A stretch of 64,000 bases of DNA, taken from contig VXCM01000215.1 of assembly GCA_014773175.1 (NCBI GenBank), forward strand, positions 1 through 64,000, read 5' to 3'. The notes below the pieces were generated by a model that ran no database searches, was not told the DNA's origin, and was given only the letters and a program-made list of their open reading frames with translations. This stretch comes from Lucifuga dentata. Its lineage: Eukaryota; Chordata; Actinopteri; Ophidiiformes; Bythitidae. The position numbers and the translations under genes are program-made. The number at the start of each line of letters is the position of its first letter. The stretch's first letter is position 1. Positions 1 through 13,236 of the stretch are shown piece after piece.

Positions 1-62
1 GGAGGCAGATGATTCGCTGTGGTGACCCCTGAAGGGAAAGCCGAAAGGAAAAGAAGAAGAAG
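1..62 (+). repeat. 3' tail of an interspersed fish retroposon
   Basis: The window opens inside a sequence of the form GATTCGCTGTGGTGACCCC followed by TGAAGGGAAAGCCGAAAGG and an AAG-rich end. I recognise this as the tail of a very common interspersed repeat of teleost genomes that ends in (AAG)n. Only the tail is present, so class and length cannot be judged. The orientation is inferred from the AAG-rich end. Confidence 0.5.
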
Positions 63-516
63 ATCCTGGTTTTGATTATAGTTGGAATCAGATCGATTTA
101 ATGTTATCATTTTTGCAATGCTTATATTCAGTGTTACATTCAATTTTAAGCCACAATTTTGTTTTCCTGATTCTAAGCCAAAAAAGAAAAAAAAAGAAAA
201 AATTCTAGCTAAAAATTTATTAGGAATTGGGAAAATATGTCTACTGTACGCTAAAGTACATTTTTAACCTGTTTCATAAGGTGCGACTCAAGATGGCCAT
301 GACGTCGAGAGTTCATCTCTGCTTTTTTGCAGATGATGTAGTTCTGTGATTTCCAGCATGCATTTGGGCAGTTTGGAGTCGAGTGTGAAGAGGCTGAGAG
401 CACCTCCAAATCTGAGGCATATGCCAGAAAATGTCCCTCCCCCCCCAGGTGGGGATAGTGAGGTGCTACCTCAAATGAAGTAATGTGTACATTTTTGTGT
501 GTGTGTGCATGCTGTG

Positions 517-517
<1 letters not shown>

Positions 518-561
<44 letters not shown>
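518..561. repeat. (CA)n microsatellite
   Basis: An uninterrupted CA dinucleotide run of about 22 units, preceded by a short GT run near 497-507. The frame of about 100 codons that crosses it on the minus strand is a product of the repeat. Confidence 0.95.
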
Positions 562-562
<1 letters not shown>

Positions 563-2789
563 CAAACTGGCTACATTAACATTTTAATGAAGCTCTATGG
601 CACTTTGACATCTGCTTTCTTTCTGCAAAAGGCTGTAGACTCTTTATCTGCCCCTCATTAATTTTATCTGTATAAACAACATTTATGATCAGCATTACAG
701 AAACAGGCTTATGATCAGAAAGTCACAGTTTCATGTGACTGGAGTGAAATGTGATGTGTTAAAGCTGGGGAAAGTTCTCCAAACACTGGCATGAAGGTGA
801 AATTAAGCTGGGTACTTAACCTCCATCTGCTCCAGCAGAGCTGCTCATTGGCCCAGAGGAACACATCCCCAGATTGGAATGCAGTATGAAATTGAACCTC
901 TTTTTCCAGTTATGATACACTGAAAGTCTTTCCTTTATTAAAAAAAAATAGATAAAAATCAGTCTTGTTTGCAATGTAATTATACAGCTTTCTTTTTTTC
1001 AGTCATGGCCACATTGGAGAAGTAATTCCCTCCTCTCGTACCAGACTGCCTCCATCTTATTTTATAAAATTCTTTAAAAATTCCTCTTTGCAATTCAAGT
1101 TTTGTTACAGCAGCCATTAACACTCTTTATCCTGGACACATATGAAGAAACTGCATCACACTCCCTCACCTAATTCCTTCTGGAATGCATTGTGACACAC
1201 CTTCTGTTTTATATACAGTTCATGAATTGAACATGACCCTTTCAGTAGTTAATCAAAATATCAATATTGATCAATATAGGAAACTTCAAATATGAACAGA
1301 CCAACGTAGCAACCAATTCTGTTAACTGTATGATTCTAACTAGACATTCCAATGGACAGGAAATCCCTCAGTGTCACAGGTCTACTATTCTGCTACACTG
1401 ACACACACACACACACACACACCACAGTTGAATTGCCTGTCAGTGATGGATTTGGCTCAGAGTGGAATGAATTGGATGAAACAATGGAACAGCGTTAGTC
1501 TTGCCCCAAGCAATGAGGCTGTAGAAATCAATGGGTTTCTTTAAACAGGGAAGTACAGCAAGATTTTTCTTTATCATTGCTTCTATTATGTCGACATTGC
1601 TCTCTTCTGTATTCTCTACATACTCTTCCTGTTTCTTAAAAGAAAAAATGTCTCTATTGAAATTTGTGTTTATCTCACATTATCTGTTTCACAGGGGAGA
1701 AAAAGTCCTGTTGTTTTCCTTCTCTTTCATCTCTTTCTTTTCTTCCTAACATTGCTTACTCTCTGCATGGGTGTCAAACTCTAGAACAACCCTCCAGCAT
1801 TGCAAGTGCCAAAACCGATTTGGCACATTAGAAACCTACAGATCATACTGACCAAATCAGACAAATCAGGTGTGTCAAAAATTATACAAGAAACCTTAAT
1901 TGAATGTCATTATGGGAAGCAATCTTTGAAAGTGGCAGCGGTATTGGAAAAAAAAATAGAATTTTTTTTGTTAAAAGGTGGCCTTAGCTGATGACCCATT
2001 CAAGATTTGATGCTTGTGTCTCTGTTTCAAATGCAGTGGCAGGCTGTGTATTTTACACTTAGCCTTCAGTGCTATTCCTCCTGCAATTAAACCACCTTCT
2101 AATAACCTCACCTTGACACTAGGGCTATAGGCTGTTGTTATTCAATGTAACCAGCCCATATTCACAGTGACAGTAACCTTTATCGAGTGGAATAAAGTGA
2201 TTTAACACGAGGATCAACACCTATGACAGTTATAACACACTAACTGCAGAGACATGAATAGGATGTAGCATCATTACGCATTATGACAGGATGCTGCATC
2301 ACATATAAACATGGCATAGCCTAAATCAGTGTCATTACCAAAGAAACAAGAACAAACTCAGAACAACCATCACATTTACTCATATGACCAGTGAGCAAGC
2401 AAAAATGCCGTAAAACACAAATAACACAGTAAGATTCAACAGGCTTCCCCACATATTCCAGCCACATAAAAACCCATCAAACTTACCAAAGCTGCTCATC
2501 ATCTGAAATTAAAGTCCATCCTCTTTGCTTTCTTTATAAGGAGTTTAACTACACGGTTGTGCATTATCGGTTTATTTCAGTTCTAAAATGTGAAAAAAAG
2601 TGTTGTCAGTAAATCCATTTCTTCTCGTCCTTCAGCCATTGTGCGTTAAAAAAACCCCAACAGGACTAAGTAAACATCTAAACAAAAAATCTAAAGCACT
2701 ACATCTAAAAATCTAAACGTCAAGAAAGAAAAACATTAATGCTGCATTACGTGCTAGCTAGGTTTACTTGAGTTAACTAAGCTAACCGA

Positions 2790-2924
2790 CTCTCTTCTTC
2801 TTCTGATGAATTTCTGGCAGGCTGTTTAGCTGTGTAGCATAATGCTGTACTCCGACNCTCTCTTCTTCTTCTGATGAATTTCTGGCAGGCTGTTTAGCTG
2901 TGTAGCATAATGCTGTACTCCGAC
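2790..2924. other. Assembly join: 67-bp perfect duplication around one N
   Basis: Bases 2,790-2,856 and 2,858-2,924 are identical and are separated by a single N at 2,857. This is the signature of two contig ends that overlap but were joined end to end. The true sequence most likely has one copy. Confidence 0.85.
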
Positions 2925-5809
2925 GACCGTAGGCCAAGGCCAGCTAGAAGGCCCTGGTGTGTAAAAGAATATGCCCAATATGGCAAACTCGAAATCTGAT
3001 TGGTTAAAGAATATGACAATCAACAACATCGTTCCATTTGCTTGAATAGCAGAGGGGATTCACTCGAGATTCTGGAGGCCTCGGGCTAGATTTTTTTACC
3101 CGGAGACAGCACAGGTGGAAAATCTGATTGGATAAAAACTATAATTTATATGAACTGCTCTGGAAGCAGCGCAACTGAGTACTGCAGCGATGAAATGACA
3201 TTAAAACAAAATTGATGGGAACAAACTTTGTAAAATACATATAGTATTAATTAAAATATATATATTAAAACATAATTTGATGATTCTGACAAGCTCTAGG
3301 CCAGCAGAGAAGGCTTTGCTGGCCCTGACCGTCCACCACTGTTCAAATGATTTTTCTTGTATCCGCTTGCCAAGCAGCTTACCAAGCAGCATCTTTCATT
3401 CATTGCTAGAATGAGAGAAAACAAGGGAGCGAGGCTTGCTCTACAGCTTCTGTCATGTGGAAGAATAAATTACACTTCCATGCTTTCCCTCATTAGCTAC
3501 ACTTGTGTGAACATGCTTGCATGTACATTGTAAGGCAGACATACATACACACATACATGCTGGCATGCAGGTACTGTATGTGCATTGAGAAAATAATAAT
3601 ATTTTGGACACCATACAGGCATGTAGTGCAAGGTACACACACACAGTGAGACTGAGGTCAGTGGGATTGCTCCAGGTGAGAGTTGGTCCTGCTCTGCTAA
3701 CTAAGCCTTCCTGCTTTTGGACCTCTCAGCTGGTGTACCCTTGAACTCTGCATACAGCCCATCTGTACATCCAGATCCTCTCCATGCTCTACTCTGCAGC
3801 TCCACCTAACTCGGGGAGTTCATCAATTTCATATCTCATAGGTATTTGCAATACAATTCCCTTACCTGCTTCAGACAAAAGCATACTGACAATCATGCAC
3901 TATAGACTCTAAAGTAGGCTAATAATAGTCCTCATTGCAGGCGGAGAGAAAATGCAAAATGTCTGTTTGATTATTTCACACTGGGGTCTTTCTGTATTTC
4001 AGTCACTCATAGTCTCATACAAAGCCAAAATCAGTTTCTGATTTGAATTACCCTTTGTAGTCTAATGGACCAGTTGCTGCCTTTTCAATCAAGTGTGTCT
4101 GCAAGGGAGCAAAGGGAGTAGTTTCGCCTCTGTGGATCCAGTATGTATCCAAGTTCTACGTACAAATTTACTGTACCGTAGTATGTTCAGTGTGTATGTA
4201 AAACGTGCACCACAAATAGGGAATATATGGAGCAATAGTGCTGTTAATAATCACAAAACGCAAAAGAAATCAAATTTCACTTTCACCAAACATTCAGTGT
4301 CTTTATTTGCACTTTATCTGCTTAACCTCCTTTCAGTAAAGATTCGTATTTCCACTACAGCTTTGTATAAATCAGCCTTGAACAGGTAAACAGATTTACA
4401 AAAAAAGTTATTAAAATTACAACAGGGGAAATTGTAGCAATTTCAGTTTGTGCTTCATTATGCTGACCTCTGCAAACAGCTGCTTTTCCCTGCTGCAAAC
4501 TGCTGGGTAGAGCTTGTTTCCTGCCTGCACAGGAAAAGTGACAATTGTTATTAGATATGATAGCCATGTTATGAAAGGGAAGTAATTGGTATTTGTGTAC
4601 AAATGGTAATTAGTCTGATAATGCGGAGAACTTGATTCTTCAAAGAGTTTGGCTGCAATTATCTGACAAGATCACTGGCTGTGAGCGAGAGAGAGAGAGC
4701 GAGAGAAAGAGAGTGTGTGTTAAGCAGAGATAGAAAAATTGGAGGTCGCTGGGTTCCAATCTAGAGGCAAATGTCAAGAGTATGCTAATTAAAAGATGAG
4801 TAACTTCTCTCAGGGAAACAAGTATGAGAATGAGCCATGATGAAGACAACCACAAAGCTTCATATTTTTCCCATGCAATGATAAATCCCATAAATAAATC
4901 TAGAAATCTAGAAATTGCATAAAGAAATACAGCCTATACATTAAAAAGAAAATAGAAATGTATAAATGTATAAAGTGTAATTTTAAAACAGATGCCTAAA
5001 GCCACCATATTAAGTTTTTGACAGTAGGGGCAGAAAAACAGTCACTCATCCCGCAGGTACTGCCAGCTTTTTAAGTTATAATGGCCAACAGGCTAACAAA
5101 CAATTGTCTACTTATACATCCAAATTGGTAGCTCTTCTTAATTCTATGATGCAACGTTACTGACAAAATACAGAGCTGATTTGAAAATTTACAGTGGCCC
5201 TCCATTAAAACTTACCAATATACAATCCCCTTACATTTTTTTGGAGAAAAGCTGTTCACATCTGCCATAGTGACGTGGACATTTGTTTATCAACACCTTC
5301 CATCTGTGAGAGCTCATACAGTATGTCCCCTGGAGGATGAAACACATGCTCTCTCCACTCCAGCACTGGGATGCTTGGTTTCTGGGGCAAATTAACTCCC
5401 AGGTGGAGGATGACTGTTATGAATGGGCCAGGCGGGAGAGATGGATGGGCTACTCGTTGTTCTCCACAAGCCGCCGCTTCCAGTAACAGAGATGCTGGGG
5501 CCTGTCCTATTTTTATGAGAGGGAAAATGTGGCTGTGTACAGTAGCTCAGGGGACTCTCCATGTGGGGCTGGGAGGGCTGCTGTGTTAACAGACTTCGAG
5601 CAAGAAGAAACCCAAAGGAAATCTAACATCAGAGAGGATAATGTAGAGCTGTGGATCTGTGAAATTTGGTGCTTCACATTGATTTCATCCCTTCCCGGAT
5701 ACAGAGGCATTGTTTGAGAAACCCTGCTGCACCGTGTTGACATTTGCTGTGTGCATGTTTGTATGTGAGGCCATGACATTCATTCTGAGACTCATAATGC
5801 TGTACAAGG

Positions 5810-5851
5810 CTTGACTGCCGTTTCTCTGCCATTAGAGAAACGACAGTCAAG
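5810..5851. repeat. Near-perfect 18-bp hairpin
   Basis: The arm CTTGACTGCCGTTTCTCT is followed by six bases (GCCATT) and its reverse complement with one mismatch. It lies in gene-free sequence with no terminator or tRNA context. Confidence 0.85.
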
Positions 5852-8800
5852 AAATATCCGCTGCCTCTTTCTCTGAGCAAAATCAACATGTCTATTTGAT
5901 GACAATGAAGTGAGGAAAACAACATGAGATATGATGATATTGTGTTGGACTCTGAAGGATCACAACAGTCCATTTCTGGCATCAGATGAAAGCTTGTACC
6001 TCCTACATATCAGGATGTAAGATAACAGCAACAACACTAATAATACATGTGTTATATATTTTTTCATATTCACGTGCTCAAATCAAGTCCCTCCTGACAC
6101 ATTAATTCCCACCCAAAGGCTCCATATGTTGTATGCATTAAGTCATGAATTTTACAGCTGGATTTCTGGTTGACACACACACTGAATACACTGCAATGTG
6201 TTTCAACTTGCTCATTACGTGGTATTTTACAGGAAATGTAAAAAGATGTAAATTATGGATTTTTTTTCTATTCCCGAGCACTTACGTTTGCCTGCCAGTC
6301 AAATTGATCAATGGCAGTAGCGAAAATCAAATCATATTATTTTGTATTTTGTAATCAATAATAGTTGGTCTATCAAGTATGTGAAAGGATCATTGGTTAG
6401 CCTTTAAAAGCAATCAGACAATATAGTGCAATTTATATCTATGACTTTTGGATGACACTTAAATCAGAGAAAGATACAATTATGGCAAAGGCAGAACACA
6501 TCTTTCGTCATAAATTGATAAAATTATAAAAAACAGAATTTTGGTCAAAACGGTCACTGTTTTCATATATTAGCTTCTATTGAAAGACTTTTTAGGTTTA
6601 TTAAAATATTAAAACCTTTTCAAGTCCTACTGGAAAATGTAAACAAGTCATTGTAGTCAAACTTTAAACATTCTGGGTTTATTAGTTCCTGACAAGTTGC
6701 ATTTCTGACGATATTCCTTGTTGGGTTACAGTGAAAGAACATGAGTATGCAGGACACCGGTCTCATGATTTCAATCCTATCAAAGCTCCAGATTTTATGT
6801 CTACTTTGTTAAATCAGAATATTAACCAAGGATTAGACTCTCCAGCAGGAAGAGTGCTTGACACGAGCAGATTGTCCACTCCAGTGTCTGGCTGGTGGCC
6901 AGCAGGCTAGCACTGTGGACTAGTGGCCTTTCAAAAGCAGGTACCTGGTGCCTGTTCATTTTCATCACATCATCACTTCAAACAGACACAGTAAAGCACA
7001 GAAAGCAGAAGCTCTTCCTGTGTGCTGAGGCAGCAGGCTCCCTCATGCAAACACAAAATCACACACACACACAAAGATGAACACACAGATCCACACGGAT
7101 ACAACTTACGCACACACAGCAAAGTTCAAGTTTTAGTAATCTATAGTACAAGTTTGTGTAGGAGCCAAACCATTTTGGTTATCAGAGATCCAGAAAGAGT
7201 CAAAATACCCCTCACGTCACATCAGAGAGCAGGTAATGTGTTAAAAATAAAAGCAAACTGCAAACTGGCTCAGATGTGTTACAGCAGCATGGCAGTATTG
7301 TATTTAACTTGTGGTCTCATCCTTTGAATCCCTTCATCCCAGCCTCTCATATCTCCTCACGTCAGTCACATTCATGCCTGTCCTTAATAAAGTGTATTTT
7401 GTGTTGAACTGGATGGGAAGATGTTGAAAACACAAAGCACAGATGACATTAAATGCAAAATGCAAATTCCAATGCTATGGGCAAGAACAACCCTGTTACC
7501 TAAATCAGCTTATTGGGAAACCGCTGCTGATGTTTGCTTGAATCCCGCTTAGTCCCCATCTAGGCTGATTTCTAAGCTCCAAAAGCTGCTCAAGGCCCCT
7601 ATAGAGCCTTAACTACCCAACCAAGTAGAAGGAGAGATGCCTACTAACCCCTTACTGACTGTGGTAACTGGAAGTCAGCCGCTGGTGATCACAGTGACAC
7701 AGTCAAGACTTAGTGTAAGTCAGATTTAGCTCAATTCAGACAGATTCTTCAATTGTCCGATAAACAAAACTATGTCTTTAAACATTTTGGTTTTCTATTC
7801 ATGATTTATGGACAGAAACACAAACAAGGAGAGAGAATGAGAAGAGCTCTGCAGCTGATTTTTCCTGTAGCCAAATATCAGTGTCTCAAAGTACCCAAGC
7901 TCTCTAAGAAGACAAGAAAAGAAAAAAAATGGAAAAAACCTCAGAAGAGGCAATCAGAGTGAGATCCCCTCTCCTCAACTGGCCAGGTGAGTAACAGGAG
8001 CTGTCAGTGGGGAAGAGTGCAAGTTACAAAGAGACAACAAAGAAGTAACAATAGAAGAAGATCTATACAGCAGTTCCTCTGCCTTTATTTATCCGTCTTT
8101 ATGTGCATATAACACAGTGTTTGCAATTAATGACATTGTGCTCATTCAAAACGTGCTCATTTCACACAATTTTGAGATCAGGCTACAACATATTAATTGG
8201 TTAACTCATTGTGGTTTGTTGAAAGAAAAAAAAAAGGTTATTTTCTCTGCCAGTGAGGTGAGCAGCACTGTCTGTCGAGCTTTCATTCCAGCTGCATACC
8301 ACATGATTTCACTCATTATCCTGGTTCCTGAAATAGGCAGGCTATTAAATCTCTTTTAATCAAGACCATGCTTCATTAAATCAAGGAGGCCTTAAAGAGG
8401 TCTCTCTGGAAAAAAAACCTCTAGGACCCTTTGTTATGCTTGCAGCTGACCAACATGGCCATGGGAGAAGGCTTGATAAAAGCCTCTCAGTGTAACAGTG
8501 ATTAAAAGAATAGATTTCATTCTCTTGAGTCAGAGGTTAAGATCCATGAGTGATGGTCTGCTCGACTGTGAAACTATGATTGATTAGGTGCCTGTATTAT
8601 GTGCATGCTTGAATAGACTCCTCTAGTATTGATGCCCTGTCACTCTGTTTGTTGATTTATTGCTTGATCTCCTTACTTTACAAGTTGGGTGGTTATTCTA
8701 TAACATCTCTTCAAAAGAATTTTCTCCTTGGGACACAATTTTACTCTTTTGATTTATTGCCATATTTTTAAACCCTAGGGCCTATAACATGTTATTTTGC

Positions 8801-10019
8801 ATTTCAGCCAACACCTCTCAGCTAATTATCTATGTTTTAATGTGTCAGCAATAGGAGAATGTAGCCTGACTGTCTATAAGAACAGGTTAAAAAGAGAAAT
8901 GAGAACTTAAAGAAAATAAATCAGGCTCAGGTGTCCCATGAGAGAAAGCAGATGACAAGTCTAGGCTGTAATGAGGAGAAACCAAAAATACAAAGGGATG
9001 CATTATGTTGCCATAAATATCCATAATACCAAAAACCATAAAACAAGAAAAGCAAAAATTATGACAACTGTGAACATCTCAGCGGTCTTGCAGACTGCTC
9101 GAGCATTACCTTTTAAGCAAATTATCCTTGAGCCAAAAACCAAAGTGCAGAAGCAAACCAGAAGCTTAATAAAAAGCTCCTGTGAACAATTAAGATCTCA
9201 AGGGACTTGATCTGCTTCTGATCAAGATATCCTAGATATCCCTGGGGGCCCCAGAATATGGTAATCAAATTATGTAATCATGTTGTGCTCAACAGAGCAA
9301 ATATCCAAAGGCCTTGAAGCATCACTTCCATTAAGCGAGGATGTCATTTATATACACAGCATAAGTGACTCTGGAATTAGATGCACTGTAAATATAAAGA
9401 TAGCTACAGGAAATATGTGAAAGTGGCATGTGAAGGGATATGGAGACATCAAGGTCTTCTTCTAATGTCCTACATCAAAGCAAACATATGCAGTATAGGG
9501 ACCATGACAATAACTCCTCTAGCTTTTTGTCTGATAAAGATGAGCAGCGGTGCCGAAATCAGCTCACCTCACAGCATCTTCAGCTGTGACTCACTCCACT
9601 CCACAGAAAGAGCAATGAGGCTGACATCCAGATCTCTGAACTGCCTTTCTTCAACTGCATCGATTTTCTCCAGCACTTTATAAGTGCTTACTAAGCACAT
9701 AAAACAGGAACAACATGCACTTTGCTTCATGTGTAGCACAAACGGTAACCTTATTTATGGGCATTCTCACAGCTTCAGGTTGTGTTTAGGTAATGTTTAA
9801 CATAAATCACCATGATTGCAGAAATTGATCTCAGGAGGCCTAATGTTGCATTTCTGCAAGCCAACATGGAACATGGCAAGATGTGATTTTAGCCCAGCAG
9901 AGCCCAATCAACACCAGCAAACCAATAGGACAAGATCTGGCATCAGTGTGAAACCCAGATGATGCCAATCCATCCATCCAGCCAATGATGTATCACTGTG
10001 CGCAGATATTTATGGAACC

Positions 10020-10660
10020 AACCATTTGCTTAGTGTTAGCTGGCACATAAAGACTTGTATTGACACCAATCTTCACTTCAGCCTCCATCCACTAGCTGTC
10101 ACCACCATACATCACATTCTGTCTCCATGTTCTGTTCCCTCCACCTGTTTCCTGTTTCTGCATTTTCCCTCCACTGCCAGTCACCTGACCTCCTCAGCCC
10201 CCCATTTACAATCACTCCTGTGTCGAAATATACAGCCCCTGTTTCTTTGTTCCTATGCCACATTATCTGATGAGTCTTGTTAGTTTGATTTTAAGCTTAT
10301 AATTGTTTTTCCATTACCTTGCTACTTTGCTATTTTTTAATGCTGCCTCAGCCAGTCCTTTGTTTTTAGTCATTATCTCTGCCTCAGGTCTTTTGGTTCT
10401 TTTGCTGCCAGATGGTTCTCAGTTTTGTTAGTCTGGACATTGGCTCATTTGACCATTTTTTCTGTTCATCTGCCTCAGCCACTCAGGATAATTATGTTTG
10501 ACTGAGACCTGTAAGTTTATGCTTACTGGTTGCCTTTTTCTGTATTTTGCCATTATTTCAATTTTCCTGCATTTACCTAGTGTTTGACTGCATTTGAGTC
10601 CTCTCTCATAAAACCATTCTGACATGTATAGACGTATCATGTTACCAAGCAATCAATTAG
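10020..10660 (+). repeat. Possible degenerate LTR-type retroelement fragment
   Basis: This stretch is pyrimidine-rich, with repeated TGCCTCAG and CTCAGCC phrases and a block (10,120-10,260) of the style seen in fish LTR sequences. No coding region, tRNA primer site or clear ends were found. The call rests on texture and is weak. Confidence 0.3.
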
Positions 10661-12222
10661 AACAATTTTTTTTAAACAAGCAAGGAAATGATAGGATATC
10701 CTTGTGTCCTTTCCCCAGCCAACTACATCAAAAGTAGACAAATCTTGCTGACTTTGAGAGAATTTTCTAATAAAGATGGATTTACAAGTGTATTTGTTTT
10801 GAGGAGGGAAATCTAGAAGTTGGTTCTGCTGATGAGCAACTTCCTTGATTAATGCTGCTACTCTGTTACATCAAGAAATGTTGAGAAACTTCTTTTACAA
10901 TTCTATGTCATGTAGCAAAGATGGAACAAGACACACAACTCTCAAAGCCCTCAACCGTCCATTCAGAGGTCACATCATATCACCTAAGTAAAGTGGATTA
11001 AAAGCAGGTGTCCAACTAACATTCATTTATGGCTCATTGGGGTAGCGTGGACAACTGTTTTCACTTTTTCAAAGCACTATACAGCATACTGTTTGTAAAA
11101 TAATGCAAGAGATGGAAAAGATCACGTCCAAATTCTTCATGGCCTTATATGGCAACACAACTTAATTTATTCCTTGTGAAATTTCATAAAAATATATTTC
11201 TCAATATTTAATCTCTCCTGGAAAGGTTCAGACTATTTAAAATAATATGTTGTAAAAGTTTGGTAACTGACAAATTATGTTGATATTTACTCTTTTACAA
11301 ACCCCACCCTTTACTCACACAACCAATATTATTTCCAATTACTATCTGACAAAGATCTACTGTAGCTCACAAAAACACTTAATTTATTCACACAGACCAC
11401 GGCTGCAACTTACTTTAAGGAGGAAGTGTTGTCGCTTTCAAGATAACTGCATCTGCTATGCAAACAAGTGTGAAAGCTAAGAGTTCCATTACAGACAGAT
11501 ACAGCATCTGCTTTGAATTCACTGGACATTTGCTGCTAAATTAGCTGCATATGGAGGGAATAAGTAGCAAATTATTTCAGTTGGGATCTCAGCAAAGTAT
11601 ATTATGATGTGATGCATGTGATGAGAAATATATAGTATCTCTATATTGTCAGATAACTGAAATGAGATGAAACATAGAAACCTGTGATATGCTTAAAAGA
11701 CAATGGGTTTATTTGATAACCTGTAATGAATATAATCCAGAGATGAACTGCCGACCATGCATTTTCAATGAATACTGCTGCTTGAGTAATATATCATGAA
11801 ATATTAAATGTTAAATCTTCAATGCTCCAGAGTACTGACTCAAGAATGGTCTTTTATTACATAATTAACTGTCTGCGAACTGAAGTATTCTGTCAACTAA
11901 CAGTATTCATTTCAGTCCTTGCATCTAAAATAGAGAAAAGGGTATCATTATTCACTGAGAAAGGAGTATAGTTTACACCATCAGCCTATTGTATTCAGCT
12001 ATTTCATATGACAGTTATGATTATATTGCACATCAAACGTGTAGTGTTTTTAAGCTCAGGAAAACACTTATAATGGTATTTTGTTTGAGAGACATAGCCG
12101 AGCCATGCTGAAGATATTCATTTTCTCAGAGTGAGTTATGTATTTTTGTATCTCTGGTGTTTGTTCTTCTTAGTTGAGACTCCACCAGTGATGTAAGACG
12201 AAGTCCCTCGCTTTCTCGAAAC

Positions 12223-12230
12223 TGACGTCA
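12223..12230. promoter_or_regulatory. CRE-type palindrome TGACGTCA
   Basis: A full TGACGTCA, the consensus for CREB/ATF factors, sits about 450 bp past the candidate first exon at 12,679-13,080, so within its first intron if that exon is real. The surrounding 12.18-13.15 kb is richer in CG than the rest of the desert. One site is weak evidence by itself. Confidence 0.4.
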
Positions 12231-12678
12231 GACTGCACGACGTTACATGAACATTAAGATAAAACTGTTTGGTTCTCGGTGCCAGTTGCCCAGATTAAAC
12301 ATGTATACATGTTTACGCCTGAAAGTGCGCACTGTTTTCCTGTCTTTCCTCAGTGAATATCAGAAGTACTGCATGTGGCTAAATAAGTCAAATCCATGCT
12401 TTAATTCCTTCCTGTCCATTAAATTCAGCGGTTTTGCCTCATCCATTCAGTTCGCATTGATCGGCGCAAACGTCCCTCAATTAAATAAGAGGGCAAAATG
12501 AATCAGAAGCCTTTGTGGTCAGCTGGCACTTGATCCAGCAGACTCAAATCTCTACTTGTGAGGGATTAAACGTGATGACTTCATATCCCTTGTGTAAAAT
12601 TGCCCTTGAGATGCTGCATTTAGAAGTGCGCCTGGTTCACACCATGGAAGACAAACAGCCAGAGAGGTGTGTTCTTAC

Positions 12679-13110
12679 CTGTAAATGCCCCTGGTACATA
12701 TTGAGCACACGGGTCTCTCGGTCAGCGGTCGTCAGACTTGTTCCAGACTTGTTCAGTGTTCACATGAGGAGCTGCAAGGAGTTTTTGCTCAGGAGGTCCG
12801 GACAGACCGGAAGGAGCTGTCCTCTCCTCAGGTGCTGAAAGCAACACTTTGTGCTCATCGAGCCTTTTCAGCAGCGTGTGCGCCAGGACGCACTTCTACC
12901 GCGCAGATTCCCTCCTGTGTGCTGACGCTGGATTTTCTGAAGTGCCTCCTAGTCCGTGTGAGAGAAAAATCCTACTCTTTCAAGTCTTCATGTTGGACAG
13001 TCACTTTCCCTCGCTTCTTTCTCTCTCTTCCGCTGTGTGTGTCTCTCTCCGTCTCTCTTGGCTGTGCTTTAAATGTTTTGACGCTCTTCGGGCTCCAGTC
13101 TCTTCTTATA
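12679..13110 (-). promoter_or_regulatory. Candidate promoter and first exon of an unidentified gene
   Basis: Read on the minus strand, a TATAAG box preceded by GCGCGC starts at 13,110. About 30 bp further, near 13,080, a transcript could begin with a GA-rich leader of roughly 380 bases. It contains short upstream frames (an ATG at about 12,992 followed by two codons and a stop, and a longer one with ATG near 12,863). Then comes an ATG in good context (A at -3) at 12,699, reading M-Y-Q-G-H-L-Q, and a strong splice donor CAG/GTAAGA with the exon ending at 12,679, phase 0. Seven residues do not identify the protein, and the rest would lie below 12.6 kb or outside the window. It could also be the first exon of a non-coding transcript. 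Confidence 0.45.
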
Positions 13111-13236
13111 GCGCGCTCCTCTTTCCCGTTTCCCTTCTTTCCCTGACCCAGCCCTCTGGTGCCTCCTCCACTGCTGACGCGCTCCACAAGGAGGCATTTC
13201 ACGTACACGTGCAAAAAAACATTTCACATAGTATTA

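Larger units (their letters stand above)
63..12190. other. Gene-free stretch, no recognisable exon
   Basis: No open frame here looks like a conserved protein; the longest are about 100 codons, low in complexity or without family pattern. The stretch holds (CA)n tracts near 518-561 and 1,400-1,422, a single-N join at 2,857 with duplicated flanks, an 18-bp hairpin at 5,810-5,851 and possible retroelement sequence around 10,020-10,660. Near 2,930-3,150 the phrase AAATCTGATTGG occurs twice in a sequence that looks like an old repeat. Exons of the unnamed minus-strand gene that seems to start near 13.1 kb could lie here, but I could not identify any. Confidence 0.6.

Noticed and set aside
2790..2924. 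Tandem duplication of 67 bp as a biological repeat
   Set aside because: Perfect identity and a single N exactly between the copies point to an assembly join.
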